From positions 194,019-258,018 of the forward strand of contig NZ_QTVG01000007.1 in NCBI RefSeq assembly GCF_003460505.1: a stretch of DNA of 64,000 nucleotides, written 5' to 3'. A program made the position numbers and the translations under genes. Source of the DNA: Eubacterium sp. AF36-5BH (GTDB lineage Bacteria; Bacillota; Clostridia; Lachnospirales; Lachnospiraceae). Positions 44,245 to 54,198 of this stretch are shown piece after piece. Numbering within the stretch: position 1 is the first letter of the stretch; each line of letters begins with the position of its first letter. Under the pieces are notes generated by a model that had not been told where the DNA came from, searched no databases, and was given only the letters and a program-made list of their open reading frames with translations.

Positions 44245-46125
44245 TTACTTACTTTTATGTTGTTCCATATGAATTAACAACACTGAAATATCTGCAGGAG
44301 AAACCCCTGAAATACGTGAAGCCTGACCAATACTTAATGGTTTATAGAATTCCAGCTTCTGTACAGCTTCTTTTCTTAAACTATTTACCTTTGTGTAGTC
44401 AAAGTTTTCAGGAATTTTTTTGTTTTCAAGCTTTTTAAAGTTTTTAACCTGTTTCTTTTGTCTTTTGATATATCCATTATACTTAATATTTATATTAACC
44501 TGTTCTTTTACATCATATGACAATTCAGGTCTTTCCTTATCTAATGGAGCAATCTTTTCATAGTCAAGCTCCGGTCTTCTTATTAATTCAGCTAATGTAG
44601 TTGCTGTTTTTAATGATGAACTACCTAAATCTGCCAAGATATCCTGATTTTCTTTTGCTGCTCCAATTTTATAATTTTCAAGTCTGTTAATTTCTTCTTC
44701 TATTAACTCTTCTTTTCTGCAAATATAATCATAACGTTCCTTTGGAACAAGACCTATTTCATATCCTAACTTAGATAATCTTAAATCAGCATTATCTTGT
44801 CTAAGTAGTAATCTGTATTCAGCTCTTGAAGTCATCATTCTATAAGGTTCATGGCTTTCTTTAGTTACCAAATCATCAATTAACACACCAATATAACCTT
44901 GTGATCTGTCAATAACAATGCCTTCTTTTCCCTGAACAAATCTTGCAGCATTAATTCCGGCAACAATACCCTGAGCTGCAGCTTCCTCATAGCCTGAACT
45001 TCCATTAAACTGACCTGCACTAAACAAACCTTTTATTGTTTTGAACTCCAAATTTGGAAGCAACTGACCATAATCAATACAATCATATTCTATTGCATAC
45101 GCATTTCTAACTATTTTGGCATTTTCAAGTCCTGGTACTGTGTGATACATTGCGTCCTGAACATCTTCAGGAAGTGATGATGACATACCACCTAAATACA
45201 TTTCATTTGTATAAAGTCCTTCAGGCTCAATAAACACCTGATGTCTGTTTTTATCAGCAAACTTAACAACCTTATCTTCAATTGAAGGGCAGTATCTTGG
45301 ACCTGTTCCCTCAATCATACCTGAAAATAAAGGTGATCTGTCAATGTTATCTCTTATAATTTCATGTGTTTTTTCATTTGTATAAGTCAACCAACATGAA
45401 ACCTGTTCTTTTTGAATACTTTCCGGATCTGTTGAAAACGAAAATGGAACAATTCTTTCATCTCCAAACTGTTCTTCCATTTTTGAAAAATCAATTGAAC
45501 GTTTATCTACTCTGGCAGGTGTACCTGTTTTGAATCTTCTCATCTTAATTCCGTTAGCAACTAAAGAATCTGATAAATGATTTGCTGCCATAAGTCCGTT
45601 AGGACCAGTATATTCACAAACATCACCGTAAATACACTTTGATTTCAAGTATACACCTGTAGCTAAAACTACTGCTTTTGCATAATAAGTTGCACCTGAT
45701 ACAGTTTTAACGCCCTTAATAACACCATCTTCAACTATTAATTCTGAAACTTCTCCCTGTTTAATAGTTAAATTATCTGTATTTTCCAGAGTGTGTCTCA
45801 TTTCTCTAGTATAATTCTGTTTATCAGCCTGTGCTCTAAGTGAATGCACAGCCGGTCCTTTTGACTTGTTAAGCATTTTAGATTGAATAAAACTTTTATC
45901 AATATTTTTACCCATTTCTCCACCTAAAGCATCTATTTCTCTAACTAAATGTCCTTTAGATGTTCCACCAATATTAGGATTACATGGCATAAGTGCGATA
46001 CTGTCTACACTTACCGTAAAAACTATAGTATCAAGTCCAAGTCTAGCTGATGCCAAAGCAGCTTCACAACCTGCATGTCCTGCACCAATTATTACTACAT
46101 CATAATTTTTTTCAATCTTTAACAT
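44245..46125 (-). CDS. mnmG: tRNA modification FAD protein MnmG (GidA)
   Basis: This 626-residue partner of MnmE installs cmnm5 at U34 of tRNAs. The ATG at 46125 ([19 protein letters not shown]) gives the family length and avoids overlap with mnmE; an in-frame ATG at 46188 would overlap mnmE by 35 bp. Visible are the FAD Rossmann motif [12 protein letters not shown], the signature [23 protein letters not shown], and a second signature near [16 protein letters not shown]. The C-terminal helical domain is complete. Confidence 0.96.
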   Translation of the reverse strand: MLKIEKNYDVVIIGAGHAGCEAALASARLGLDTIVFTVSVDSIALMPCNPNIGGTSKGHLVREIDALGGEMGKNIDKSFIQSKMLNKSKGPAVHSLRAQADKQNYTREMRHTLENTDNLTIKQGEVSELIVEDGVIKGVKTVSGATYYAKAVVLATGVYLKSKCIYGDVCEYTGPNGLMAANHLSDSLVANGIKMRRFKTGTPARVDKRSIDFSKMEEQFGDERIVPFSFSTDPESIQKEQVSCWLTYTNEKTHEIIRDNIDRSPLFSGMIEGTGPRYCPSIEDKVVKFADKNRHQVFIEPEGLYTNEMYLGGMSSSLPEDVQDAMYHTVPGLENAKIVRNAYAIEYDCIDYGQLLPNLEFKTIKGLFSAGQFNGSSGYEEAAAQGIVAGINAARFVQGKEGIVIDRSQGYIGVLIDDLVTKESHEPYRMMTSRAEYRLLLRQDNADLRLSKLGYEIGLVPKERYDYICRKEELIEEEINRLENYKIGAAKENQDILADLGSSSLKTATTLAELIRRPELDYEKIAPLDKERPELSYDVKEQVNINIKYNGYIKRQKKQVKNFKKLENKKIPENFDYTKVNSLRKEAVQKLEFYKPLSIGQASRISGVSPADISVLLIHMEQHKSK

Positions 46126-46153
46126 TTCTTCTCTCTTCTCTTCACTAAATTTA

Positions 46154-47533
46154 TTATTTTCCCATACAGAATTTTGAGAAAATTTCATTTACTAAATCAT
46201 CTTCTACGCTTTCTCCAATTATAAGTCCCAGTTGTTCGTAAGCATCCATCAAATCTATTGTATAAAAATCTTCCGGCATGCCTGCATCAACAGACTCTTT
46301 GACATTCAGCAAACTATTGTAAGAATTTTCTAATGCTTCTTTGTGTCTTGCATTTGTAATGTAAACCTGGTCATTAAAAGTAATCTCACCTGAATAAAAC
46401 ATATCTTTTATTTTTTCTTCAAGTTCATCCATTCCCAAACCAGCTTTTGCTGAAAATTCAATAATATCCTCTTTAGGTATTTCATTTAATTGTTCTATGT
46501 CCACAACGCGATCAATATCAGTCTTATTTAATAAAACAATAACTTTTTTATTTTTTATAATTTCTAATATTTCCTTGTCATTTTCATCTATGTCTTTTGA
46601 ACCGTCAACTACATAAATAATAAGGTCTGCACCTTCGGCAATCTCTTTAGCCTTATTTACACCAATCTGCTCAACTTTATCATCAGTATTTCTAATACCT
46701 GCAGTATCAATAATTTTCAAAGACAAACCATTTAAGTTAATATTTTCTTCTAAGGTATCTCTTGTTGTTCCCTCAATATCCGTTACAATGGCACGTTCTT
46801 CTCCTAACATTCGGTTAAGAAGTGAAGACTTTCCTGCATTTGGCTTACCTAAAATAACAGTTTTTATACCTTCCTTCATTATTCTACCATTGTCAAAAGT
46901 ATCTATCATTTTCTTTATCTTGCTTATATTCTTATTAATCATTTCAGAAATTTCATTATCGTATCCATCAAGACTAATATGTTCCGGATCATCTAATGCT
47001 GACTCAATAAAAGCAATATGGTAAATCACATCACTTCTAATTTCTTTAATTTTTTCAGAAACTCCACCCTTTAACTGTTCAATGGAACTGTTTAACGCAA
47101 AATCATTTTGAGAATTGATTAAATCCATAACAGCCTCAGCCTGAGACAAATCTAATCTGCCATTCAAGAAAGCTCTTTTAGTAAATTCACCTGGTGCAGC
47201 TGACTTAGCACCATTCTTAATTACTAAATCCAAAACTTTTTTCAAAATCAACATACCACCATGACAGTCAATTTCTACTGTATCTTCACCTGTATATGAA
47301 TGTGGATTTTTCATTACAAGAACTAAAACCTGATCAAGAACCTTTTCCCCATCTACAATATTTCCGTAATTAACTGTATGAGATTTAACATTAATTAATC
47401 TCTTTCCTTCTTTATTTGACTTAAAAATTTTATCAACTATTTCAATGGCTTCGTCTCCGCTAACACGAATAATTCCAATACCCGAATTACCTGTTGATGT
47501 TGAGATAGCCGCAATTGTATCTGTAATCTTCAT
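46154..47533 (-). CDS. mnmE: tRNA modification GTPase MnmE
   Basis: This 459-residue protein has an N-terminal folate-binding domain, a helical domain split by a G domain (G1 [14 protein letters not shown]3 DTAGIR, G4 NKTD), and the C-terminal FCMGK motif with the catalytic Cys. It is complete and sits upstream of mnmG in the same operon. Confidence 0.97.
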   Translation of the reverse strand: MKITDTIAAISTSTGNSGIGIIRVSGDEAIEIVDKIFKSNKEGKRLINVKSHTVNYGNIVDGEKVLDQVLVLVMKNPHSYTGEDTVEIDCHGGMLILKKVLDLVIKNGAKSAAPGEFTKRAFLNGRLDLSQAEAVMDLINSQNDFALNSSIEQLKGGVSEKIKEIRSDVIYHIAFIESALDDPEHISLDGYDNEISEMINKNISKIKKMIDTFDNGRIMKEGIKTVILGKPNAGKSSLLNRMLGEERAIVTDIEGTTRDTLEENINLNGLSLKIIDTAGIRNTDDKVEQIGVNKAKEIAEGADLIIYVVDGSKDIDENDKEILEIIKNKKVIVLLNKTDIDRVVDIEQLNEIPKEDIIEFSAKAGLGMDELEEKIKDMFYSGEITFNDQVYITNARHKEALENSYNSLLNVKESVDAGMPEDFYTIDLMDAYEQLGLIIGESVEDDLVNEIFSKFCMGK

Positions 47534-47621
47534 AAATCACCTTAAATTAATATTATTTATAATTGCATAATTACCTAATATAAGAGTATACCACATTCTC
47601 ATTATTATAAAAAGGGTAAAA

Positions 47622-47759
47622 AGAATGTCCCTTGCAACATTCTACGCAACCAGCGCGTGCCTATTTAGCAACATTTTTCCATTTACGCAGGGTGCATCCA
47701 TAGTGGAACGTTTTTTATGTAATAAGAAATTCTGAAGGAATTTCTTATTACATAAAAAA
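47622..47759. repeat. Structured dispersed repeat, copy 2
   Basis: It matches 33733-33871 over its whole length: hairpin AGAATGT/ACATTCT, GCGCGTG, AGCAACATTTTTCCATT, GCATCCATAGTGGAACG, then the same perfect stem with loop TGAAG. It lies between the mnmE start and the jag stop and could insulate the two transcripts. Confidence 0.8.
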
Positions 47760-47806
47760 ACCTGTCAGGTTTAATCAGGTATATCCCAACTTAACCTAAC
47801 AGGTTA
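47758..47806 (-). terminator. Terminator candidate after jag
   Basis: On the minus strand AACCTGT (47800-47806 region) can pair with ACAGGTT (47761-47767), followed by T7. It lies 12 bp beyond the jag stop. Confidence 0.55.
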
Positions 47807-47817
47807 TTTAAAACAAA

Positions 47818-48462
47818 TTATCTGTTATTGTTTCTCTTCTTAAGCATTACTACTACGTGTCTGTAAGGTTCTTCGCCCTCTGACTTTGTAGTACAGAACT
47901 TATCATTTTGTAAAGCTGAATGAATAATTCTTCTTTCATAAGGATTCATTGGCTCTAATGCTACAGGTTTCTTAATTCTCTTAACTTTTAAAGAAATATT
48001 TCTAGCAAGATTTTCAAGTGTTGCTTTTCTTCTTTCTCTATAGTTTTCAGTATCAAGCTTAACTCTGTTAAACTTATCGCTTTCCTTGTTTACTACAAGG
48101 CTTACAAGATACTGTAATGAATCAAGTGTTTGTCCTCTCTTACCAATGAGAATTCCCATATCATCACCAATTACATTAATGTTGATTGTGTTTTCCTTTT
48201 CACCTTCTTCAACTTTAATGTCTAACTTAACTGTAAGTTCCATTGCACTGAAAACTTTGTTTAAAAATTCAGTTACAATGTCTTCTACTGATTCATTTTT
48301 TCTAGCTTTAATAATAGCAGGTTTACTACCAAATCCTAAAAAACCGTTTGAACCTTTTTCTACAACATCGTAATCAAGTTTATCAGCTGCAATACCTAGA
48401 GCGACGCATGCATTAGTAATTGCTTCGTCAACGTTTTTTCCTTTATATTCTACATATTCCAT
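47818..48462 (-). CDS. jag: RNA-binding protein Jag/KhpB
   Basis: This 214-residue protein has an N-terminal Jag domain (residues 1-52, YDVVEKGSNGFLGFGSKPA), a type-II KH domain (about 80-140, MGILIGKRGQTLDSLQYL) and an R3H domain (about 150-212, NPYERRIIHSALQND). It binds RNA and is linked to cell-wall synthesis and division control. It follows yidC by 11 bp, the standard order. Confidence 0.95.
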   Translation of the reverse strand: MEYVEYKGKNVDEAITNACVALGIAADKLDYDVVEKGSNGFLGFGSKPAIIKARKNESVEDIVTEFLNKVFSAMELTVKLDIKVEEGEKENTININVIGDDMGILIGKRGQTLDSLQYLVSLVVNKESDKFNRVKLDTENYRERRKATLENLARNISLKVKRIKKPVALEPMNPYERRIIHSALQNDKFCTTKSEGEEPYRHVVVMLKKRNNNR

Positions 48463-48473
48463 CTTTATTACCT

Positions 48474-49718
48474 CTATTTGCTGTGTTTCTTATTATAATC
48501 ACTGACCATATTAGCTTTTGCAGCCAATGAACCGGCCTTTGCATTTTCTTTTGATTTTCTGATTTTTTCTTCTTTTTCAGCTGCAGTCATGTTTGAACTA
48601 CTTTGAACGCTTCTTGTATTTGTTTTTGAAGCCTGTAAAACCTGTTCTCTGTAAATTCCCTGCTTTGCTTTTCTCTTTTCTGCTTTTTCAGCTGCCTTTT
48701 CCCTATTTGCTTCTATAATATCATTTACATCCATCTTACCCAGATACAGATTAATGATTACCTGTTGAAGCATCATAATCAACGAACCTGCCATCCAGTA
48801 TAAACCGATACCTGCTGATAAAATCCAGCACATATATACTGAGAATAATGGCATCATAATATTCATTGCCTTCATAGAGCCTGCCATTGGATTATCCTGT
48901 GTACTTGCAACACCATTGATTTTCTGTGAAAGCTGTACACTTAATAACTGGAATATACCGGCAAGAATAGGAATAATTAAAGCAACGATTAATGTTACTG
49001 TTCCTGCCTTAAACATTGCACTTGGTGATATGCCAAGGTTTAAACCAAAGAAACTGTTAAGACTGTTAATCTTGTCCACAGCACTTGTGTTTGATGAAGC
49101 TGATAAAACATTGCTTGCATCAACACCCTTTGCCAAATTAATAGCACCTTTAGTTCTTGATGAATATCCTGTTAAAGCATCAATACACTGTGTAATCTGT
49201 GAAGCTTTTAACTTTGAACCTGCTGTGTTAATACCAAAGAACTGGCTCATCTGTGATGCATTTAAACTTGTGATTACAGAAGCATATAATTCTTTAATAG
49301 GCTGAACATACGCAGGTATATTCATAATTACTCTGTATAATGCGAAAAGAATAGGCATCTGAATAATAAGCTGTAAACAACTACCTGTTGGTGATGTTCC
49401 ATATTTATCATAAACAGCCTTCATTTCTTCCTGCATTGCTAACTGTGACTGTTGATCTTTCTTATCCTTGTACTTTTTCTGAATTGCCTGAATTTCAGGT
49501 GTCATAACAGAATTCATTTTTGTAAATTTCTGCTGCTTAATTGTCATTGGTAACATAAGCATTCTAACTACAAAAGTAAATACAATAATTAAAAGACCAA
49601 TATTATAAATACCAAAAAAAGCAAAACCATCATATAAAACTTCAAGAATTTTTCCTAAAATCCATGCAAATGGTTTTAAAATACCACCAGTCTGAGTGGC
49701 GATAATCAAATTATCCAT
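48474..49718 (-). CDS. yidC: Membrane protein insertase YidC
   Basis: This 414-residue Gram-positive-type insertase has five main hydrophobic segments, starting near residue 35. TIKQQKFTKMNSVMTPEIQAIQ is the conserved cytoplasmic loop helix, followed by QLIIQMPILFALYRVI, and a long basic C-terminal tail that can bind ribosomes. An insert of about 90 residues (about 145-235) lies between helices 2 and 3, longer than in Bacillus homologues. There is no lipobox. Confidence 0.94.
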   Translation of the reverse strand: MDNLIIATQTGGILKPFAWILGKILEVLYDGFAFFGIYNIGLLIIVFTFVVRMLMLPMTIKQQKFTKMNSVMTPEIQAIQKKYKDKKDQQSQLAMQEEMKAVYDKYGTSPTGSCLQLIIQMPILFALYRVIMNIPAYVQPIKELYASVITSLNASQMSQFFGINTAGSKLKASQITQCIDALTGYSSRTKGAINLAKGVDASNVLSASSNTSAVDKINSLNSFFGLNLGISPSAMFKAGTVTLIVALIIPILAGIFQLLSVQLSQKINGVASTQDNPMAGSMKAMNIMMPLFSVYMCWILSAGIGLYWMAGSLIMMLQQVIINLYLGKMDVNDIIEANREKAAEKAEKRKAKQGIYREQVLQASKTNTRSVQSSSNMTAAEKEEKIRKSKENAKAGSLAAKANMVSDYNKKHSK

Positions 49719-49729
49719 TTAATCCTCCT

Positions 49730-49984
49730 TTAAGGAACTGGATCGTATCCTCCTTTATGGAAATGATTGCATCTCAATATCCTTCTTATTGCAAGATATG
49801 ATCCTTTTAAGGGTCCATATTTTTGTAAAGCTTCTATTGCATACTGAGAACATGTAGGAATGTATCTGCAAGATGGCATTCTTTTCATAGGTGAAATATA
49901 CTTCCTATAAATTCTAACCATTCCAATAAGAATTAAATTAATAAATTTTCCTATCTTCTTAAAAATTTTCTTAACCTTATCCAT
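49730..49984 (-). CDS. yidD: Membrane protein insertion efficiency factor YidD
   Basis: This 84-residue protein has an amphipathic N-terminal helix and the family core [32 protein letters not shown] and [17 protein letters not shown], with three conserved Cys. It lies between rnpA and yidC as usual. Confidence 0.95.
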   Translation of the reverse strand: MDKVKKIFKKIGKFINLILIGMVRIYRKYISPMKRMPSCRYIPTCSQYAIEALQKYGPLKGSYLAIRRILRCNHFHKGGYDPVP

Positions 49985-50115
49985 AACATTATTCCTAATA
50001 TTTACTCACTAAGTCATTAGCACTTTATTTTCCATTTAGTTACGAACTTCATCCTGCCAAACTAATTACGTCCAATATTAAATAATACTTCACTTTATAC
50101 TAAATAACACTTTCT

Positions 50116-50469
50116 TTAGTTTGTATTTTTCTGCAAGATGTTCTGAATCTTTCCTAAGTGCATTAAAGCACTTTCTAATGAATGATAATTTTCGTCCCTA
50201 GCAGTGGTTCTCACTACTACGACTATGTCCAAACTACTATTGAACATATTACTATTTAGTCTATAGCTTTCCCTGATTAAGCGGGTTAGGTGATGTCTTA
50301 CTACACTATTTCCTACTTTTTTACTAACGGATATACCTAATCTGTTAATGCCTAAATCATTTGGTAAAACATACATTACTAAATATTTGTTAGCTTTTGA
50401 TTTTCCTTCCTTATATACCTTTTGAAAATCGATATTCTTTTTTAATGAAGTATAATCTTTCATTTTCAT
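50116..50469 (-). CDS. rnpA: Ribonuclease P protein component
   Basis: This 117-residue basic protein supports RNase P RNA in trimming tRNA 5' leaders. The signature KKVGNSVVRHHLTRLIRE and the N-terminal SLKKNIDFQKVYKEG are present. Two ATGs (50469 and 50463) follow the GAGAGGTTGGTG site; the first is used here. rpmH lies 51 bp upstream. Confidence 0.95.
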   Translation of the reverse strand: MKMKDYTSLKKNIDFQKVYKEGKSKANKYLVMYVLPNDLGINRLGISVSKKVGNSVVRHHLTRLIRESYRLNSNMFNSSLDIVVVVRTTARDENYHSLESALMHLGKIQNILQKNTN

Positions 50470-50501
50470 ATTTCACCAACCTCTCAATTGCATATAAAGA
50501 A

Positions 50502-50522
50502 AGGTCACATTATCTGTGACCT
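50502..50522 (-). promoter_or_regulatory. Attenuator hairpin between rpmH and rnpA
   Basis: AGGTCAC (50502-50508) pairs with GTGACCT (50516-50522), overlapping the rpmH stop. There is no strong T-run on the minus strand, so partial termination or RNA processing is likely, which would allow more L34 than RnpA. Confidence 0.55.
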
Positions 50523-50655
50523 AAGCTGATAATTTCTTTCTTCCTTTTGCTCTTCTGCTAGCAAGAACTTTTCTTCCGCCTGCAGTGCTCATTCTCTTTC
50601 TGAATCCATGAACTTTTGATCTCTGTCTTTTCTTTGGCTGAAATGTCATTTTCAT
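50521..50655 (-). CDS. rpmH: 50S ribosomal protein L34
   Basis: This 44-residue, highly basic protein ([20 protein letters not shown] start, RKKLSA end) is the standard length. AGGAGG precedes the ATG at 50655. It is the first gene left of oriC. Confidence 0.98.
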   Translation of the reverse strand: MKMTFQPKKRQRSKVHGFRKRMSTAGGRKVLASRRAKGRKKLSA

Positions 50656-51138
50656 AATACGGCACCTCCTTTTCTGTTCTATAGTAAAACATCATTACAA
50701 TTACCATAATAAAAATAATCGCAGTCATTTACTGATTAAACCACAATTTCCATATAATTTCAAGTGTTTTAAATTAATTTTTTTATGTCCTTTAACACAC
50801 TATGATGAAAAATGGAGTAATTATCAAAAGTTATCAACTAAATGTTAATAACATGTTAATAACTTTTGCTGTTTTAGCCTTTTTTTGGGTATTTTTTCTA
50901 TTTTATTATCTCAAATGTTAATAACTGTAAAAAAGTTATTGTCATTATTTGTCGAAAAAAAATTTTTGTTATTTTGCTGTTTTCTTATGATTTTTGTAAC
51001 TTTTTAAGATTTTTACTTTCTTCCTATTATAATATATATGTTTATTTCTTTTTTGTAATATTGAAAATTTGCCCTTTTTGATGTATTATATTTTTATATA
51101 TGGGCTTTTGGGCCTTTTTATACTTTGAGGAGGACAAT
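50656..51138. other. oriC: Origin of replication region (rpmH-dnaA)
   Basis: This 483-bp AT-rich gap at the point where gene orientation diverges contains DnaA-box-like 9-mers: TTATCAACT at 50831-50839, and TGTTAATAA (TTATTAACA in reverse) at 50843-50851, 50854-50862 and 50916-50924. They are followed by long A/T runs (50936-51060) that could unwind. A second cluster lies between dnaA and dnaN. Gene order is the classic Firmicute oriC. Confidence 0.85.
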
Positions 51139-52551
51139 ATGTTAGATAATTTAAAGGAAAAATGGCCTGAAATATTGGATTATTTAAAAAAAGAATACGA
51201 CATCCAGGATATTACTTTTGAAACGTTCATTTTACCCTTAAATGTACAATATTATAAGGACGGATTAGTCAAACTTGTTTTCACAGGAAATAGTGGTAGC
51301 AGTGGACTACAATATATTAAGAAGAAATATTTTGATTTTCTTAAACTTTCCCTTGCCCATTTTTTAGGTGAAAACACAGATTTACAGATTTTATTACCTG
51401 GAGATGCTTCTTTAGAAGACTCTTCTGACGAAAGCGACGAAGAAAACGCAGCCAATTCAGAAGACTTAATTCTTGAAAGAAGAATTTTAGAAGCTAACCT
51501 GGACAAGAAATACACTTTTGATTCTTTCGTAGTAGGTAACAACGCCATTGCACAGGCAACTTCACTTGCCGTTGCAGACTCACCGGGTGAAGCCCACAAT
51601 CCATTATTTATATTTGGAGGGGTTGGTTTAGGTAAGACACACCTTATGCAGTCAATTGGTAACTATGTACTTAAGTCAAATCCTAATTCTAAGGTTTTGT
51701 ATACTACAACAGAATCTTTTACTAATGAAATTGTTGATTTGCTTGGTAAACAAAAGAAAGACCAGGACGAAATTATTCAATTTAGAAAGAAATATCGAAA
51801 CGTTGATGTTTTATTAATTGATGATATTCAATTTATATCAGGAAAAGATAGAACACAGGAAGAATTATTCAACATTTTCAATGAATTATTCTTAAAACAT
51901 AAACAGATTGTTTTTACATCAGACAGAAAACCTAATGAAATAGAAGATATTGCAGATAGACTTACAACTCGTTTCCAGCAGGGACTTACTGTAGATATAC
52001 ACAGTCCTGACTATGAAACACGTATGGCTATCTTAAAGAAGCATGCCCTTTCTAAAGGAATTAAGGTTACTGATGACAAAGAAGATGTAGATAATGCTAA
52101 TTTATTAGAAGCTTTAGATTACATTGCTACTAATTTTGTATCCAATGTAAGGGAACTTGAAGGCTCTCTTAATAATGTAATAGCTTTTTCAAAAGTTAAT
52201 CGTGTTCCTATTACAAAAGAATTTGCAATGGAAACATTAAAAGTAGACACTACTGAAGAAAAAATAACCTGTCAATCAATAATTAATACAGTAGCTGAAC
52301 ATTACCAGATTTCAGCAGCTGACATTTGTTCTAAGAAAAGAAGCAGCGATGTTGCTTTTCCAAGGCAGGTTTGCATGTATTTATGCAGAGTTTACACTGA
52401 CGAGAAGCTGGAAACTATTGCAAAATATCTAAGAAAGAAAAACCATGCCACTGTTAGCTATGGTTATAATGAAATAAAGAAGGCTATGGAAACAGATCCT
52501 TCCATTAAAGCAACTATTGAAGTTCTTAAAAAGAAGATTAATCCTAATTAA
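51139..52551 (+). CDS. dnaA: Chromosomal replication initiator DnaA
   Basis: This 470-residue protein has domain I (1-80), an acidic linker (about 90-120, SSDESDEENAAN), an AAA+ domain with Walker A GGVGLGKTHL and Walker B LLIDDIQF, and domain IV with the DnaA signature (YLRKKNHATVSYGYNEI). The ATG at 51139 (MLDNLKEKW) follows GAGGAGG; an in-frame ATG at 51100 adds an unlikely hydrophobic lead. Confidence 0.98.
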   Translation: MLDNLKEKWPEILDYLKKEYDIQDITFETFILPLNVQYYKDGLVKLVFTGNSGSSGLQYIKKKYFDFLKLSLAHFLGENTDLQILLPGDASLEDSSDESDEENAANSEDLILERRILEANLDKKYTFDSFVVGNNAIAQATSLAVADSPGEAHNPLFIFGGVGLGKTHLMQSIGNYVLKSNPNSKVLYTTTESFTNEIVDLLGKQKKDQDEIIQFRKKYRNVDVLLIDDIQFISGKDRTQEELFNIFNELFLKHKQIVFTSDRKPNEIEDIADRLTTRFQQGLTVDIHSPDYETRMAILKKHALSKGIKVTDDKEDVDNANLLEALDYIATNFVSNVRELEGSLNNVIAFSKVNRVPITKEFAMETLKVDTTEEKITCQSIINTVAEHYQISAADICSKKRSSDVAFPRQVCMYLCRVYTDEKLETIAKYLRKKNHATVSYGYNEIKKAMETDPSIKATIEVLKKKINPN

Positions 52552-52822
52552 TGTTAGTAACTTTGTTAATTAGTGCCGATTTTAGGTTAATAACTACGTT
52601 AATAGTACATTAATAACTTGAAATTTCAGATTTTTTTATTATAGCTTTTTGATTATAATTTTTAAGAAGTTGTTAATTAAATTTGAGTTATTAACATGTT
52701 ATTATTTTAGGAACTTCCCATAAATAGGGCGTTAAAACGTTTTTTTAACATATTAACGTGCCTTATTATTATTATTATCTTAATATTTATATATTTATAC
52801 GAAATTTGAAGGAGATTTACCC
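52552..52822. other. dnaA-dnaN intergenic DnaA-box cluster
   Basis: This 271-bp stretch has repeated GTTAATAA/TTATTAAC words (near 52585, 52596, 52608, 52671) and TTATTAACA at 52688-52696. It is probably the second part of a bipartite origin, and also holds the dnaN promoter. Confidence 0.6.
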
Positions 52823-53923
52823 ATGAAGTTAATTTGTAAAAAATCAGATTTGATAACTGGTATTAACATTGTAATGAAAGCTGTTTCATCAAAAACTACA
52901 ATGTCTATATTAGAATGTATCCTTATTGATGCCACTGAAGGTATTATTAAATTTACTGCTAATGATATGGAACTTGGTATTGAGACTACAGTACAAGGTG
53001 AAATTGCTGAAGCAGGAAGCATTGCTATTGATGCAAAGATTTTTTCAGAAATCGTAAGAAAGCTTCCGGACAATGATGTAACTATAGAAGTAAAGGATGA
53101 AAGTACTGCTAATATTACATGTGAAAATGCTAAGTTTAACATTCTCATAAAGTCAGCAGAAGATTTCTCATATCTACCTGTTATTGAAAAGAAAGACAAG
53201 ATTACTATTTCACAGTTTTCATTAAAGGAAATTATCAGACAAACAAGTTTCGCAATTAATGATGCTGAAAAAAATAAATTACTTACAGGTGAATTATTTG
53301 AAGTAAACGGAAGTAAGCTTAAAGTTGTAGCTTTAGATAAATTCCGTATTGCAATTAGAAATATTGAACTAAAAGAAAACTATGGAAATTACAAAGTATT
53401 AGTTCCAGGTAAATCACTTAATGAAATCAGTAAAATTTTAAATGGTGGAGTAGATGATGATGTAAATATTTACTTTACTTCAAATCATATTCTTTTTGAA
53501 TTCGATGACACTATTGTAGTTTCAAGATTAATTGAATCAACTAACTTCTTTGATACAGACAAGATGATTAGCAATGATTACAAAACAAGAATTACAATTA
53601 ACAAGAAAGAAATGGCTGATTGTATAGACAGAGCAACTCTTTTGATAAAAGAAGGAGACAAGAAACCTGTATTCTTATCAATGAAAGATACAGAAATGGA
53701 ATTAACTATTAATACATTTATAGGTTCAATGGATGAAAGTATTCCAATTACAAAGGATGGAGACGATTTATTAATAAGCTTTAACCCTAAGTTCCTTATT
53801 GATATTTTGAAAGTTTTAGATCAGGAAGAAGTAAGCATGTTCTTTACTAACCCTAAAGCTCCATGTTTTATTAAAGATGAAGAGGGAAGCTATATTTACA
53901 TTGTTCTTCCTGTAGTTCAGTAA
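52823..53923 (+). CDS. dnaN: DNA polymerase III sliding clamp
   Basis: This 366-residue beta clamp has three repeated clamp folds; recognisable are MSILECILIDATEGIIKFTAND at the start, the central ALDKFRIAIRN segment, and the IYIVLPVVQ-type end. AAGGAG precedes the ATG. Its length is normal. Confidence 0.97.
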   Translation: MKLICKKSDLITGINIVMKAVSSKTTMSILECILIDATEGIIKFTANDMELGIETTVQGEIAEAGSIAIDAKIFSEIVRKLPDNDVTIEVKDESTANITCENAKFNILIKSAEDFSYLPVIEKKDKITISQFSLKEIIRQTSFAINDAEKNKLLTGELFEVNGSKLKVVALDKFRIAIRNIELKENYGNYKVLVPGKSLNEISKILNGGVDDDVNIYFTSNHILFEFDDTIVVSRLIESTNFFDTDKMISNDYKTRITINKKEMADCIDRATLLIKEGDKKPVFLSMKDTEMELTINTFIGSMDESIPITKDGDDLLISFNPKFLIDILKVLDQEEVSMFFTNPKAPCFIKDEEGSYIYIVLPVVQ

Positions 53924-53985
53924 AAGTCACAATCAGACTAAGACAAGAAAGGAATATTATTCAGCACTGAATAATTTGGATAAAA

Positions 53986-54198
53986 ATGGAAGATTTGAGT
54001 ATTACTATAAAAGATGATTTTATAAAATTAGGCCAGGCTATGAAATTAGCAGGCATTGTTGGTTCTGGTGTGGATGCAAAATTCTTAATTCAGGATGGAC
54101 AGGTAAAAGTGAACGGTGAAGTTGATACAAGAAGAGGTAAGAAACTTTACCCTGGAGATACATTTGAATTTGAAGGAACTGTGGTTTTAGTTAAGTAA
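53986..54198 (+). CDS. S4-domain RNA-binding protein (YaaA type)
   Basis: This 70-residue S4-fold protein (FIKLGQAMKLAGIVGSGVDA, LIQDGQVKVNGEVDTRRGKK) is found in this place in most Firmicute dnaN-recF clusters. It probably binds rRNA. Its stop overlaps the recF ATG (TAATG). The ribosome-binding site (GGATAAAA) is weak. Confidence 0.92.
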   Translation: MEDLSITIKDDFIKLGQAMKLAGIVGSGVDAKFLIQDGQVKVNGEVDTRRGKKLYPGDTFEFEGTVVLVK

